DNA from: a bacterium
GTDB taxonomy: Bacteria > Verrucomicrobiota > Verrucomicrobiia > Limisphaerales > UBA11358
NCBI GenBank assembly: GCA_021780905.1
Contig: JAJXXW010000075.1
Location: 1 to 64,000 of the forward strand
Direction: 5' to 3'
Length of the DNA stretch: 64,000 nucleotides
Below the pieces are notes generated by a model. It did not search any database, had not been told where the DNA came from, and worked only from the letters and a program-made list of their open reading frames with translations. The stretch's first letter is position 1, and every line of letters starts with the position of its first letter. This document shows positions 1 to 9,004 of the stretch, in pieces. A program made the translations under genes and the position numbers.

Positions 1-39
1 TTTCTTTGAATTCTGCGAACGCGGACGACATGACTTCAT

Positions 40-285
40 TCAATCAGCTTCGCGCCAAAAGTAAACCAGCCAGTCTGCGCCGTTGCCGCGCTCAACCTTG
101 CTGGCAAAACCTTCACCGGCCAGTTTTTCGACCAGCGGCGACGGCAGGAACGGCGCGACGACGATCAAGCCTTCATCCGGCTTGAGTGCGTTCACGCGTT
201 TATGAATTTCGGGAAAAGGCTCGACGCCGCGCCGGATCAGGTCGCGCACGTCGAACCGTTTGAAGTGGTTCAATGGAGGCATCAT
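40..285 (-). CDS. DUF2249 domain protein
   Basis: A small 81-residue protein made of one DUF2249 domain, with the usual N-terminal DVRDLI segment and a C-terminal DWLVYFWRE end. DUF2249 proteins are small TusA-like folds often found beside denitrification and NO-response genes; their chemistry is not established. The ATG at 285 was chosen over an upstream ATG because the domain begins right after it; a second ATG follows at once. It is the last gene of the nos run, 76 bases after the cytochrome c stop. Three other DUF2249 loci and one remnant occur in this window, so the family is strongly tied to this locus. Confidence 0.75.
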   Translation of the reverse strand: MMPPLNHFKRFDVRDLIRRGVEPFPEIHKRVNALKPDEGLIVVAPFLPSPLVEKLAGEGFASKVERGNGADWLVYFWREAD

Positions 286-361
286 GGTTTCAATATTTAA
301 CCGGTTTACAATGGCTGACAATCGCAAACGTGCGCGGCGTTCACGCACCACGCGCGGCGTA

Positions 362-853
362 TTATTTAGCTGTCGCCTGCTGCTGCAATTGGCGGACATA
401 AGCCACGATGTCGGAAATATCCTGCGCGGATAGCGCCGGATTCCCGCCTTTAGGCGGCATGGGCACATGAGTGGTGTTGAGCGGATCATTGGCCGCACGA
501 CCTTGGGTAATGAAATCCGCCAGCTTGCTGTCGCTCAAACCAGCGGCAAACTGGCTGGTTTGAAGGTCTTTGCCGAGATGAGGCAGCCCTTGTCCTTGTG
601 GTCCGTGACAAGTGGCGCAGGCCGTGGCGAACAGTTGTTTGCCGTGTTCAGCCGAAGGTGCCGCCGGAGCCGCTGCCGTTTCGCTGGCCGCCGTTTGATC
701 CGAAGCGGAGTCGGAGTCGGAGGACGACGGGGAATTGCCTGAGCTCTGGCCGCAACCGGTCAGGCCGGCCAGAGCAATCCCTGCACCCAGCAGCAGAGCA
801 AGGTGAATTTTTCGAGTGATTTGGTTGGATGGTTTATTGGTGTCGTTTTTCAT
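362..853 (-). CDS. Lipoprotein class I cytochrome c
   Basis: 163 residues. The N-terminus has a signal peptide ending in a lipobox (LAGLTGC), then a Ser/Ala/Pro-rich linker, then a class I cytochrome c domain with the haem motif CATCH near residue 80 and a probable Met ligand in the segment HVPMPP. It should be an exported, membrane-anchored monohaem cytochrome. It lies 10 bases downstream of nosL in the same direction. Clade II nos clusters commonly carry such cytochromes, so an electron-donor role for NosZ is a reasonable inference, not proven by the sequence. Confidence 0.85.
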   Translation of the reverse strand: MKNDTNKPSNQITRKIHLALLLGAGIALAGLTGCGQSSGNSPSSSDSDSASDQTAASETAAAPAAPSAEHGKQLFATACATCHGPQGQGLPHLGKDLQTSQFAAGLSDSKLADFITQGRAANDPLNTTHVPMPPKGGNPALSAQDISDIVAYVRQLQQQATAK

Positions 854-863
854 AAGATGATTT

Positions 864-1373
864 TCAATGGTTCATGGGTTCACGTCCGGCTTCAGCGGGC
901 GAACCGGCTTTCAGCTTTCCCGCCTTGAGCAGATTGCTCCAGTTCAGCGCCGGGCCATGAACCGGAAGGGTCGAGAAATCACTTTCCGTCGCTCCCGCAA
1001 CGATCCCCGACCCCATTGGCGTCGAGAACTGGTCACTCTTCAAAAAAATGGCCGAAGTCGCATCCAGCCACTGGGCGGTGTTCACGTCTTTGACCCATGT
1101 CGCCGCCACTTGCACTTCGGGGTGATGCTGCCGCCAGGACAACAAACATCCGATGTCATCAAACGAGGAGATTTGCGCCGGCGAACCCGGACCAGTCCGC
1201 CAGGCGAGAGCGGCGGCGTAATGCGCATCGTTAATAATCATTTTGCAATCGGCGCAGGTTTCCATCCCGTATTGAATCTTTGGCGGGACCAACGCGGTTT
1301 GCTGGTCGCAGCCGGCTACAATCAACACCACCAGTATCAAACACAGGAAGATTTTGTGAAACCATCGGTTCAT
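864..1373 (-). CDS. nosL: NosL copper chaperone lipoprotein
   Basis: 169 residues. A signal peptide ends at a lipobox (LIVAGC), and the mature protein carries the NosL metal motif ETCADCKM (C-x-x-C-x-M) about residues 39-45. NosL is an outer-face lipoprotein that delivers Cu(I) for the CuZ site of nitrous oxide reductase. The start ATG at 1373 overlaps the stop of nosY by four bases (ATGA), which indicates translational coupling. The reading frame is open far upstream, but that part is antisense to nothing useful: it is nosY read in another frame. Confidence 0.92.
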   Translation of the reverse strand: MNRWFHKIFLCLILVVLIVAGCDQQTALVPPKIQYGMETCADCKMIINDAHYAAALAWRTGPGSPAQISSFDDIGCLLSWRQHHPEVQVAATWVKDVNTAQWLDATSAIFLKSDQFSTPMGSGIVAGATESDFSTLPVHGPALNWSNLLKAGKLKAGSPAEAGREPMNH

Positions 1374-2200
1374 GGCACCTCCGATTTTTTTAGAAACCAC
1401 CAAGCCAGCGAGAACGGCAGAATGATCCAGGCGGCCAGCGTGCCGGCAAAGATCGCCCAAATGCCATGACCGTAGGTTTCCACAGCATAATGGCCCACCG
1501 GACCCAGCGCGCTCAGCGAGGCGTGGGTGCCGGTCAATGTCGCCATCTTGAAAACTTCCAGTGGGTTCGCCAGGGCCAGCGTGAACAGCGACCACAGATG
1601 CAGACGAAAGACAATCGCACTGCCCATCAGTCCCAAGTCGCCGGCAAAGGCCAGCGCCAGCCAGACGACGATGGCGATGCCGACGGCGGCGGAACTTTTC
1701 CGGCTCAAGACGGAAACCAGCAGACCAACACTCAACATGGCCAGCGTCAACAGGGCGGCCAGAACCACCATCGTGAGATAAGTGAACATCCCCGCCGTGC
1801 CGCCGTTGAGACTGATGATCGCGCCGCTCAAACCAAACCCCAACGCGAGCGCCGTCACGAGCGCAAGAGACAATCCGATGAATTTGCCGGTCAGCACCTC
1901 GATCCGGGTCACGGACATGGAAAGCAGTTGCGCCAGCGTGCCACGTTCCCGTTCGCCGGCCACACTGCCCGCTCCGGTTTGCAGCGCCATGAGCGGAACG
2001 ATCAGCATGATGAGGTTCACCAGACCAGCGGCGGTCTGGTTGAACCCGGCAAAGCCGTATTGATCCGCCCCGGCCAGAGACAGCCACGATACGGACACCG
2101 CCAGAATCGCAAAGGCGGCGCTGTAAATTAGGAACCAGCGGTTCCGCAGCGCATCGCGCAGTTCCTTGCGGCTCAAAATGAGAATATTGGTTGCGTCCAT
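1370..2200 (-). CDS. nosY: NosY ABC permease
   Basis: 276 residues with about six membrane-spanning segments and the NosY/ABC-2 family features, including the cytoplasmic motif AGERERGTLAQLLSMSVTR near residues 80-100. NosY is the membrane part of the NosDFY complex, which uses ATP to mature the Cu sites of NosZ with NosL. It starts six bases after the stop of the nosD-nosF gene and overlaps nosL, so the three are one transcription unit. Confidence 0.9.
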   Translation of the reverse strand: MDATNILILSRKELRDALRNRWFLIYSAAFAILAVSVSWLSLAGADQYGFAGFNQTAAGLVNLIMLIVPLMALQTGAGSVAGERERGTLAQLLSMSVTRIEVLTGKFIGLSLALVTALALGFGLSGAIISLNGGTAGMFTYLTMVVLAALLTLAMLSVGLLVSVLSRKSSAAVGIAIVVWLALAFAGDLGLMGSAIVFRLHLWSLFTLALANPLEVFKMATLTGTHASLSALGPVGHYAVETYGHGIWAIFAGTLAAWIILPFSLAWWFLKKSEVP

Positions 2201-2206
2201 AAATGT

Positions 2207-4510
2207 TCAAACGTTGGAAAACGGCCCGTTGCCATCAGGGGGTTCGTCTCGATGAATCAAATCCATTTCCTGAATTTGGATGCGGCGTTCCCAAAGCAAC
2301 TCCAGCGGTGCCAGTGCTCCGTGGCCGTTCACTTCCACCAGAAGATTTTCGCCAGCCCGGCGATATTTGAGTCCGGCGGTTCCAAGCAGCGCCGCCGCTT
2401 GTTCCATTTGGCCGGCGGGCAAAGTCATTTTCAATGTCCGTCCAGAAATGGCGGCTGGCTTCATTTCGGCAACCTCACAACGGCGGATAATTTGTCCCTG
2501 ATCCATGAACAGCACCTCATCGGCGAGCGCCTCCACTTCATCCATCCGGTGCGTGGCGAACAACACGGTCAACCCTTTGGAACGTTGCCGCGCCAGCAGC
2601 GCAATGAGCGCTTCGCGGGCTTCGGCGTCCAGGTTGGAGGTGAATTCATCGAGCAGCAAAACCTGCGGATGGCCCAGCAGGGCCACCGTCAGACCGAGGC
2701 GTTGTTTCATACCGCCGGAAAGTTCAGCAATTTTTTTCCCGGTCTGGGCTTCCAAGCCAACCTCTGCCAGCAGCCGTTGCGCCTCGGTCGAATCCACTCG
2801 TTTAATACGGGCGCAGAAATCGAGCATCCGTTGCACCGTCCAATCGGGATAGAAACTTAACTCCTGCGGGACATAACCCAGCAGACGCCGCGCCTGCTTC
2901 CCTTGCCGGACAACATCCAGGCCACCCACGCGAATTGAACCTTGAAAGTTGAGCAAGCCAAGAATGCACTTGATGGTGGTGGATTTGCCCGCGCCGTTGC
3001 CGCCCCAAAAGGCAATAGCCCGACCGCGCGGAATGGCAAAACTCAAGTCGCGCAAGACCTGCCGGCGTCCGAAGAACTTGCTTAAACCGTCCACGGTGAC
3101 CAGCGGGAGCGTCGCATCCGCCGACACGGGGAGCGGCGGTTTGGATTTTCCATGCCGCCGGGTTTTCACTTCCGCACCGCCAACCACGACGGCCATGCCG
3201 GCCAGGAGCGCCAGTGAAACGCCCAGCAGCCCGCCAGATTTTTCCGCCGGCAGCGGGGTCGCCTGGATGACCGGAGGTTCCATCAGCGGATGATCATCGG
3301 TCAACACCACTTCGGGTTGAATCAACGGAAACGCCTGGGCCGCCAGACCGATGGCCTCCTGCGCGGGGCTGAAACGGAACAGTTGCAGGTTCGGATATTG
3401 ATCCGCCAGCGAGTCAAACAGGTTTTGCACGCGATAAGGCAAAGCGCCAATGGTCGGATCGGAGCCGGGATAACCTTTGTAATCGCTCCAGTAATTGCCG
3501 CGATTCTGGAAGGAAAAACCAACGCGTTCGAGCGCGCCGTCGCCGTCTCTGGCCACCTGCTGATTGTTGTTCATAAAGGTATTTTCCGTGAAGAGATTGC
3601 CTTGATCGGAGGCGTCCAGCATCAGCCCGGCGCCGTTATAGGCCAGAATGTTGCGTTGAAACCAATTGGTGACTTCGAGAGCCGAAGGACTACTGTTCAT
3701 CCAGATGCCGACGGTGTTGTCCAGGATGCGGTTGTCTCGGACGCGAATGTCATCAATGTTTTTGATGCCCAGCCCGTAACCGCTGACGCCCCGGTTGTTG
3801 AGACAGACATTGCGTTCAAAATTGATACGCCACGAATACATCAGGAAAGCGCCGACAAAATTGTCGGCCAGCCAGTTGTTGGTGATCTCCAGCCCGTCGT
3901 CATACATCAGGTGCAGGCCATAGCGGTCGTGGGCAAAATGGTTGTCGGCGATGATGTCGTGCTTGGAAAACCAGATGATGTTGTCGCGGCTGTTTTGAAC
4001 ATCATTGTTGGCAATGAGGCAATGGTCGGAATACCAGAGCCGGATGCCATCGCCGCGCACCGGCAATGGCAAGTCATCGCCGCGCACTTCGTTGCCCACG
4101 ATCTGACTGCCAGGCGATTGCTTGAGATAAATACCGAACAAAACGTGATCCAGCCGGTTGCTGATAATGCTGGCGCGCGGCGCTTTGACCATGATGCCGC
4201 AGTCTTCGGACGCCAAATGCCGGCCTGAATTACGGATGGTAAATCCACGCAGTTCCACGTCCGGGGCTTCGATGCGCACGACGGTTCCCTCGCCATCGCC
4301 TTCGATGACCGCCCCGGAATCGGCAATCAGTTGCACCGACTGGGTAATGACGAGCGGACCGGAATAAATGCCCGCTGGAACGTGAATCACGTCATTGGTC
4401 GCGGCGGCGGCCAGGGCGGCCGTCAGATTGAAAGCACCCGCCTGCGCCGGGGCCAGCGCCGCGCCAAAACCCAGACCGATGGCCAAGGACAATGTTGCAA
4501 ACGGTTTCAC
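2207..4510 (-). CDS. nosDF: NosD-NosF fusion: beta-helix protein joined to ABC ATPase
   Basis: One uninterrupted 767-residue frame. Residues 1 to about 23 are a Sec signal peptide. Residues about 30-410 are a NosD right-handed beta-helix with repeated N-x-I/N-R motifs (for example RDNIIWFSKHD, GLHLMYDDG). A single membrane segment follows at about 426-446, then KTRR, and residues 471-767 are a NosF-type ABC ATPase: Walker A GGNGAGKS (503-510), signature LSGG (597-600), Walker B VLLLDE (about 617-622) and H-loop His 654. The topology is consistent: NosD outside, NosF inside. The GTG at 4510 was chosen because an AGGAGA sits seven bases upstream and it overlaps the nosB stop (GTGA). No in-frame ATG with a ribosome site occurs at the junction. 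Confidence 0.88.
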   Translation of the reverse strand: MKPFATLSLAIGLGFGAALAPAQAGAFNLTAALAAAATNDVIHVPAGIYSGPLVITQSVQLIADSGAVIEGDGEGTVVRIEAPDVELRGFTIRNSGRHLASEDCGIMVKAPRASIISNRLDHVLFGIYLKQSPGSQIVGNEVRGDDLPLPVRGDGIRLWYSDHCLIANNDVQNSRDNIIWFSKHDIIADNHFAHDRYGLHLMYDDGLEITNNWLADNFVGAFLMYSWRINFERNVCLNNRGVSGYGLGIKNIDDIRVRDNRILDNTVGIWMNSSPSALEVTNWFQRNILAYNGAGLMLDASDQGNLFTENTFMNNNQQVARDGDGALERVGFSFQNRGNYWSDYKGYPGSDPTIGALPYRVQNLFDSLADQYPNLQLFRFSPAQEAIGLAAQAFPLIQPEVVLTDDHPLMEPPVIQATPLPAEKSGGLLGVSLALLAGMAVVVGGAEVKTRRHGKSKPPLPVSADATLPLVTVDGLSKFFGRRQVLRDLSFAIPRGRAIAFWGGNGAGKSTTIKCILGLLNFQGSIRVGGLDVVRQGKQARRLLGYVPQELSFYPDWTVQRMLDFCARIKRVDSTEAQRLLAEVGLEAQTGKKIAELSGGMKQRLGLTVALLGHPQVLLLDEFTSNLDAEAREALIALLARQRSKGLTVLFATHRMDEVEALADEVLFMDQGQIIRRCEVAEMKPAAISGRTLKMTLPAGQMEQAAALLGTAGLKYRRAGENLLVEVNGHGALAPLELLWERRIQIQEMDLIHRDEPPDGNGPFSNV

Positions 4511-5184
4511 GCTGGGTCTCCTTTCAGCGCCGCCTGAAACTGGCCGTCGCGCAGCGGTTTGTAGGCGCGTCGCTGGAGCCAGAGGCCGGTGAGAATCAAT
4601 ACCGTTGCAATCATGGCGAGGATCAGGCCGCTGCACGGCAGCGCCACGGATTTGAACTGGCCAACGTAGCCCACGCCCAGCACATGCGGCACAAACGGTT
4701 TGACGGACATATTCAACGGCGCGTGGGGATCCAGGTTCAGCCCAAAATCGGCCAGCCAGAATTGGAGGTCCGCCAGGAAAATCAGCGGATAGAGAATCGC
4801 CGGCAACGCCAGCCAGGTGGCGAACGGGCTGTGAATCTTCACGGCGGCGACCACCAGCAATGCCATCGCCACAATCAGAATCACCGCAAACCGCTTTTCC
4901 ATCGGCGCGGCGGATTCCAACGGTTTCATGCCGATGTATTGATTGAGAATGTTCACCTCGTCCACCGCGCCAGCCATGCGGTTGACATAAGAAGTCACGG
5001 TCAGTCCGGCGGGATATTGCGGAGCGAACATCGTGATCTGCCAATAGGGCAGAAACAGCGAGATCAACAACAAGCCTGCCGCTGCCGCCAGCAGCCCGGC
5101 CGGCAACCGATAACGCAGCGGATGACTGCGTTTCAGTTCAGCCGGAGTTCGGGGACCGACGATGCGTTGGGTGATGTCATTCAT
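4507..5184 (-). CDS. nosB: NosB-like integral membrane protein
   Basis: 225 residues with about five membrane segments (for example LPAGLLAAAAGLLLISLFL near the N-terminus and LILAMIATVLILTGLWL near the end) and a large periplasmic loop after the first one. It sits between nosZ and nosD-nosF, the position of the membrane protein called NosB that accompanies atypical clade II nosZ genes. The assignment rests mostly on position and topology. Start: ATG at 5184 has GGAG eight bases upstream, better than the longer frame that begins inside nosZ. Confidence 0.65.
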   Translation of the reverse strand: MNDITQRIVGPRTPAELKRSHPLRYRLPAGLLAAAAGLLLISLFLPYWQITMFAPQYPAGLTVTSYVNRMAGAVDEVNILNQYIGMKPLESAAPMEKRFAVILIVAMALLVVAAVKIHSPFATWLALPAILYPLIFLADLQFWLADFGLNLDPHAPLNMSVKPFVPHVLGVGYVGQFKSVALPCSGLILAMIATVLILTGLWLQRRAYKPLRDGQFQAALKGDPA

Positions 5185-5201
5185 GTGAAATCTCCGGTCA
5201 A

Positions 5202-7241
5202 TTAGCGCAGGGCGGTTTGGGTCGTTGCCGGTTTGATCACCAAGTAGCCCGCCATTTCCAAGTGCAGGGCCGAGCAGAACTTGGTGCAATAAAAACTGTA
5301 AACTCCGGCGCGATCGGCGACAAAGTGGACGGTTTCCGCCTGACCCGGATTAACCGTCAGGTTGATGTTGTAAGCCGAGATCGCCAGGCCGTGAGTGGCG
5401 TTGGGCGTGCGTTCGATGTTGGTGACGTGCCAGGTCACATCGTCGCCTTGATTCACTTGAACGATCTCCGGCGTATAATGGCTGCGCACAATGGTCATGT
5501 TGACGGTTACATGATTTCCGTTGCGCACGATGCCTTCTTGTCCTGGCATGGCGGCGTTGGTGTCCACGCTTTGCGTCAGCGGATTCCAGCCGACTTCCGG
5601 GTAGGCCTGCCACGGATGCAGTTTGTCGGTGGCGATAATCTGGGCGTAATGAGTTTCGCCCATGCCCAGCGGCGTGTCGGACAACAGCCGCATCTCTTTG
5701 CCGCTGATGTCAATCAATTGCAGATTTTCCGGATAGAGCGGCCCCACATTGTCGAACCGGTCAATAGACCATTTGTTCAGAGAAAGGAGATATTGGCCGG
5801 TGGGATGCGTGGTGTCACCGCCGATGACGGTCAGGTGTCCCGGATTGTATTGGACCGGGAGCTTTTGCATAAGCGTCCAAGGCTTGACGTCCGGATGCAA
5901 TGTTTCGGCGGAGCCGCCGAGCGACCATTTGGCAATGGCACTGTCGAGAAAGAGAGTCGTGTAGGCAAATCCCTTGTCGTCAAACTGCGTGTGCAGCGGG
6001 CCGAGGCCAACTTCCACCCGCGCCTCGACTGCGTCCTCCATGGGAATGATCGGCACGCCGTAATCATCCGGCTGTAAATTGCCGGCGGCGATGGCCTTCT
6101 GGATTTTCTCAAAATCATAAACGGTCACATGCGGATCGAGTTTTCCGCTGACGACGATATAACGGCCATCGGGCGATACATCCACGCCGTGGGGGCTTTT
6201 GGTTTCCGGCGTTAAATAGAGAATATGATCGGCGATTTCTGTTTTCAGCGGAATTACCGGGAAGCCATTGATGCGTTCAAATTTTCCAGCCTCGAAAGCC
6301 TTGACCGCCTGCGACAGGTGGATGATGTGCATGTAATCCGTATCCCGGCTGGTCGCACCCGCTTCAAACGAGGGCTGGCCGTCCAGATCATCGCCGTGGT
6401 AGCGGGCGACATTGAAGGAGTTGCAGAAAATCCAGTCGTCGCTGACCAGCTTGCCCGAAATGGCCAGATCCTGCCAGTAAGGCGGCAACTCCACGGCAAA
6501 CGACTGGTTCGTGTCAACGCGCCCGGTTTGACGGTCAAACCGCCAGAAGGTCATCTCTCCACGGTAAGTCTTGTCATAATTGGTGATGGAGTCATAAGCC
6601 CCGCCCAACGGGGCGGCGTATTGGCTCGCCTCGATCAGATAGGTGGTGTTGGGGGTGACAAACACCGCGCCGTGGTCGTTGTAGAAGATCGGATTTTTGA
6701 CGATTTGCTTCGTGGCAAAATCACGCAGATCAATCACCGCGATGCGCCCATTCGCCTTGTCATTGGCAAACAGCCATTGGCCATCATAGACGCCATTGGA
6801 TTCGCTCAGGTTGCAGTGATGGAGATCGCCCCAATTGAGTTCCTTCGCCGGCCCCAGGTTTGAAGCAGGAATATCGCCTCCCCGCAACACCTCGTTGCCG
6901 CTGCCACCAAACCCCCAGCCCGCCATCGAGTCCGGCGTGAAGACGGGGATTTCGTCGAGCAACCGCATGGAAGGGATGCCGTAAACCAGAATCTGCCCGT
7001 TCTGCCCGCCGGAGGCGAACATGAGATAAGGGTCATGCGCGCCCGGGGGCACGAACGTCTGCAACGCGCGGACGACATCATCTGGCTTGAGCTTTCGCTG
7101 GGCGATCACATCGGCGGCTTTGGTGGTTTCACCCTGATAGGTGGCCTGTTTGGCCGATTGTTTTGAGCAACCCGCCCCCAAGCTGGCGGCGGCAATCAGC
7201 CCCAGCAAGGCCCCGGTTTTAAGCGCATGTTTCATAATCAT
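5202..7241 (-). CDS. nosZ: Nitrous oxide reductase, clade II type
   Basis: 679 residues; reduces N2O to N2 in the periplasm. The N-terminal seven-bladed propeller carries CuZ-type His motifs (DLHHCNLSE near 140, SPHGVDVSPDGRY near 325), and the C-terminal cupredoxin carries the CuA motif YCTKFCSALHLEM near 651-663. The leader (ALKTGALLGLIAAASLGAGCSK) has no twin-arginine motif and ends in a lipobox-like Cys, so export is by Sec, a clade II trait, and the enzyme may be a lipoprotein. No nosR or nosX is nearby, again as in clade II. The start may be the ATG at 7235 rather than 7241; neither has a clear ribosome site. Confidence 0.95.
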   Translation of the reverse strand: MIMKHALKTGALLGLIAAASLGAGCSKQSAKQATYQGETTKAADVIAQRKLKPDDVVRALQTFVPPGAHDPYLMFASGGQNGQILVYGIPSMRLLDEIPVFTPDSMAGWGFGGSGNEVLRGGDIPASNLGPAKELNWGDLHHCNLSESNGVYDGQWLFANDKANGRIAVIDLRDFATKQIVKNPIFYNDHGAVFVTPNTTYLIEASQYAAPLGGAYDSITNYDKTYRGEMTFWRFDRQTGRVDTNQSFAVELPPYWQDLAISGKLVSDDWIFCNSFNVARYHGDDLDGQPSFEAGATSRDTDYMHIIHLSQAVKAFEAGKFERINGFPVIPLKTEIADHILYLTPETKSPHGVDVSPDGRYIVVSGKLDPHVTVYDFEKIQKAIAAGNLQPDDYGVPIIPMEDAVEARVEVGLGPLHTQFDDKGFAYTTLFLDSAIAKWSLGGSAETLHPDVKPWTLMQKLPVQYNPGHLTVIGGDTTHPTGQYLLSLNKWSIDRFDNVGPLYPENLQLIDISGKEMRLLSDTPLGMGETHYAQIIATDKLHPWQAYPEVGWNPLTQSVDTNAAMPGQEGIVRNGNHVTVNMTIVRSHYTPEIVQVNQGDDVTWHVTNIERTPNATHGLAISAYNINLTVNPGQAETVHFVADRAGVYSFYCTKFCSALHLEMAGYLVIKPATTQTALR

Positions 7242-7251
7242 ATTCTGGATA

Positions 7252-7713
7252 TTAGTTGGTTGAGTTGTTCGGTTCCTTGATCGAAGTCAAAGAATTGGCA
7301 GATTTCCCGGCTCCGGGTGGAACCATCATGTTTGACGCCGCATTTGAAAGCATGGCTTTGGCGGCGGCGACGCCGGTTGCAATTTTTTCATTCGTCACCG
7401 GACACGAGCCTTTACGGAGGCCAAGCTTTTGCAGTTCGAGATGGTCGAAGTGTTTGAACCCGGCAAGTTCCAGCGTGTGGCGCGTGCAGTTCAGCGGGCA
7501 GCCGTCAATCGCGAGGATGCGTTCCGCCGCGACCGCCCGATTGACGAGCGGCTTCACGCGGCCACCGATGCCAGCCAGACAAGACATTTCCGCCACGCCT
7601 TCGCGTGTGAGCTGACGGGCGATGCGGTCGGCCAGTTCGCCCGCATCCGAGCAGCCGGAACACGCATAGACCACGGTGCTTTTTTTCAGCGACGTATTTT
7701 GGTTTTCGTTCAT
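7252..7713 (-). CDS. DGC-domain putative zinc-binding protein
   Basis: 153 residues. The conserved Cys motifs of the DGC family are present: ACSGCSD near 18-23, EMSCLAGIGG near 44, DGCPLNCT near 70-77. The family is predicted to bind metal through these cysteines; its role is unknown. It is the first gene of the nos operon, ten bases before nosZ, and the Fnr/Dnr-like palindrome at 7768-7781 lies about 55 bases before its start. A second DGC protein is at 38028-38555 beside the NO-repair gene RIC, so both copies sit with nitrogen-oxide genes. Confidence 0.8.
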   Translation of the reverse strand: MNENQNTSLKKSTVVYACSGCSDAGELADRIARQLTREGVAEMSCLAGIGGRVKPLVNRAVAAERILAIDGCPLNCTRHTLELAGFKHFDHLELQKLGLRKGSCPVTNEKIATGVAAAKAMLSNAASNMMVPPGAGKSANSLTSIKEPNNSTN

Positions 7714-7767
7714 GACATTTCTTTCGTTGTCACGACAACAAATTGCCCCAAACGCCGCCGGAAGGAT

Positions 7768-7781
7768 TTGACCCAGGTCAA
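7768..7781 (-). promoter_or_regulatory. Fnr/Dnr-type palindrome upstream of the nos operon
   Basis: The sequence TTGACCCAGGTCAA is a perfect five-base inverted repeat around four bases. It fits the TTGA-N6-TCAA core bound by Fnr/Dnr/NnrR proteins. Its centre is about 61 bases upstream of the DGC-nosZ operon start codon. The -10 sequence at the expected distance is weak (CAATTT around 7740-7745). Confidence 0.7.
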
Positions 7782-7859
7782 TGAATTTTGAATTTTCCAG
7801 GCGGAAAAGTTAAACGACCTCCACCTCTGAAAGCCGCTGGAAGATAGAGGTGAACGGTA

Positions 7860-8660
7860 TTACAAGCCGGTGGCGCTTCTCCAAGTCAATGCCAGCACCA
7901 GCACCATGAGCGCACCCAGCACGGCCTCGGTGATGCCGACAATTTTTGCCGTGACCCGGGGACGCCAGAGCAGCAGCCACGCGGTTCGAGCCGCCAGAAC
8001 CAAGGCGAACCCCAACGCCATCCACGGCGCGAGCCGGAGCGCGGCCAGCCATGCGACCAGAAAAATTCCCGCGCCCGCCGTCAACAAGGCCGGGGCGATG
8101 GCATACGGACGACCTTTGCGGATGCGGATACTGGTGCGCACCGTCAGCACCGTCGGCACGCTGCGCACGAGCATGATGGCTGCCAGTGCGAGCGAAGCCG
8201 CCACGCTCCAGCCCGCCAGCGCGCCGAACGCCGCCGGCAGCAGGCTGAACGACACCACGCCCGCAATTTCCGCCGCGCCTTCGCGGGCTTCATTGCGGTT
8301 GTCGCACCACGCGAAGACCACACCAGCCAGCGTCGCCGGAAGCAGCGGCCACCAGCCGCCGGGAGCGCCGAATCGCACGGCCAACAGCAAACTCGTCAGC
8401 CCCGTTAGCGCGAGAATGGCCAGCCCCACCGCCGCCAGCAATTGACGCGGATCGCTTTTGCGCGACAGCAACAGTTTCATCGGTCGCCGCAGAAAAAATC
8501 CCGACACAGCGGCGAGCGCCAGCGCCGCACCGGCCGCCGAGGGCGCGACGAGCAGGCCAAACGCCACCGGCTCCAGCGCGAGTGACCAACTGCCGTGCTC
8601 TTTCGGCAACGACAGTTGGGCCGCCGCCCGCCAGGTGAATTTTTCCACGGTCAGCGTCAT
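7860..8660 (-). CDS. YwiC-like membrane protein
   Basis: 266 residues with about eight membrane segments. The conserved N-terminal motif LPKEHGSW (near residue 18) marks the YwiC-like family, named from a Bacillus gene next to nitrate respiration genes; the function is unknown. It is the last gene of a five-gene minus-strand unit headed by a two-domain DUF2249 protein, and it follows the DUF2249 gene by ten bases. The context suggests anaerobic respiration. Confidence 0.75.
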   Translation of the reverse strand: MTLTVEKFTWRAAAQLSLPKEHGSWSLALEPVAFGLLVAPSAAGAALALAAVSGFFLRRPMKLLLSRKSDPRQLLAAVGLAILALTGLTSLLLAVRFGAPGGWWPLLPATLAGVVFAWCDNRNEAREGAAEIAGVVSFSLLPAAFGALAGWSVAASLALAAIMLVRSVPTVLTVRTSIRIRKGRPYAIAPALLTAGAGIFLVAWLAALRLAPWMALGFALVLAARTAWLLLWRPRVTAKIVGITEAVLGALMVLVLALTWRSATGL

Positions 8661-8670
8661 GACTTGATTT

Positions 8671-8973
8671 TCAATGTCCGCCGCAGCACTCCGTTACATC
8701 ATCCGCCGGCGCGGTGTCCTTGAGCTTGGTGATTTTTACGCGGAACTCTTCCGGGCCTTTGACCAGGTGTTCCCAGGTGAAGGCGTTGGGCCATTGCGCG
8801 GCGAACTGGTAATAGAGCGGCACCGGATCGTGGTCGTTGAGGAGGATGAAATGGTCGCCAACCGCCAGATCCAGCCATTGCTTGATGATCAATCCGTGTT
8901 TGACCGAACAAGGAATGGGCCGCACGTCCATGACTTTGTCCGCGCCGACGAGGCTTTCTGTTGATGTGTTCAT
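8671..8973 (-). CDS. DUF2249 domain protein
   Basis: 100 residues, one DUF2249 domain: a DVRPIPCSVKHGLI start, central GDHFILLNDHDPVPLYYQF, and a C-terminal EFRVKI strand, ending in a Cys-Cys-Gly-Gly-His tail that may bind metal. The middle motif with a conserved His-Asp-Pro is the most typical part of the family. An earlier ATG at 9012 overlaps the stop of the upstream DUF59 gene by eight bases and would add 13 mostly polar residues; the later ATG fits the domain better. Neither has a clear ribosome site. Confidence 0.75.
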   Translation of the reverse strand: MNTSTESLVGADKVMDVRPIPCSVKHGLIIKQWLDLAVGDHFILLNDHDPVPLYYQFAAQWPNAFTWEHLVKGPEEFRVKITKLKDTAPADDVTECCGGH

Positions 8974-9004
8974 GTTGTTATTGATGTTTTGTTTTGGTGG
9001 TTGG

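Noticed and set aside
1370..2210. A long minus-strand frame reading through nosY into nosL as one protein
   Set aside because: Its upstream part is nosY in the wrong frame; NosL has its own ATG and signal peptide at 1373.
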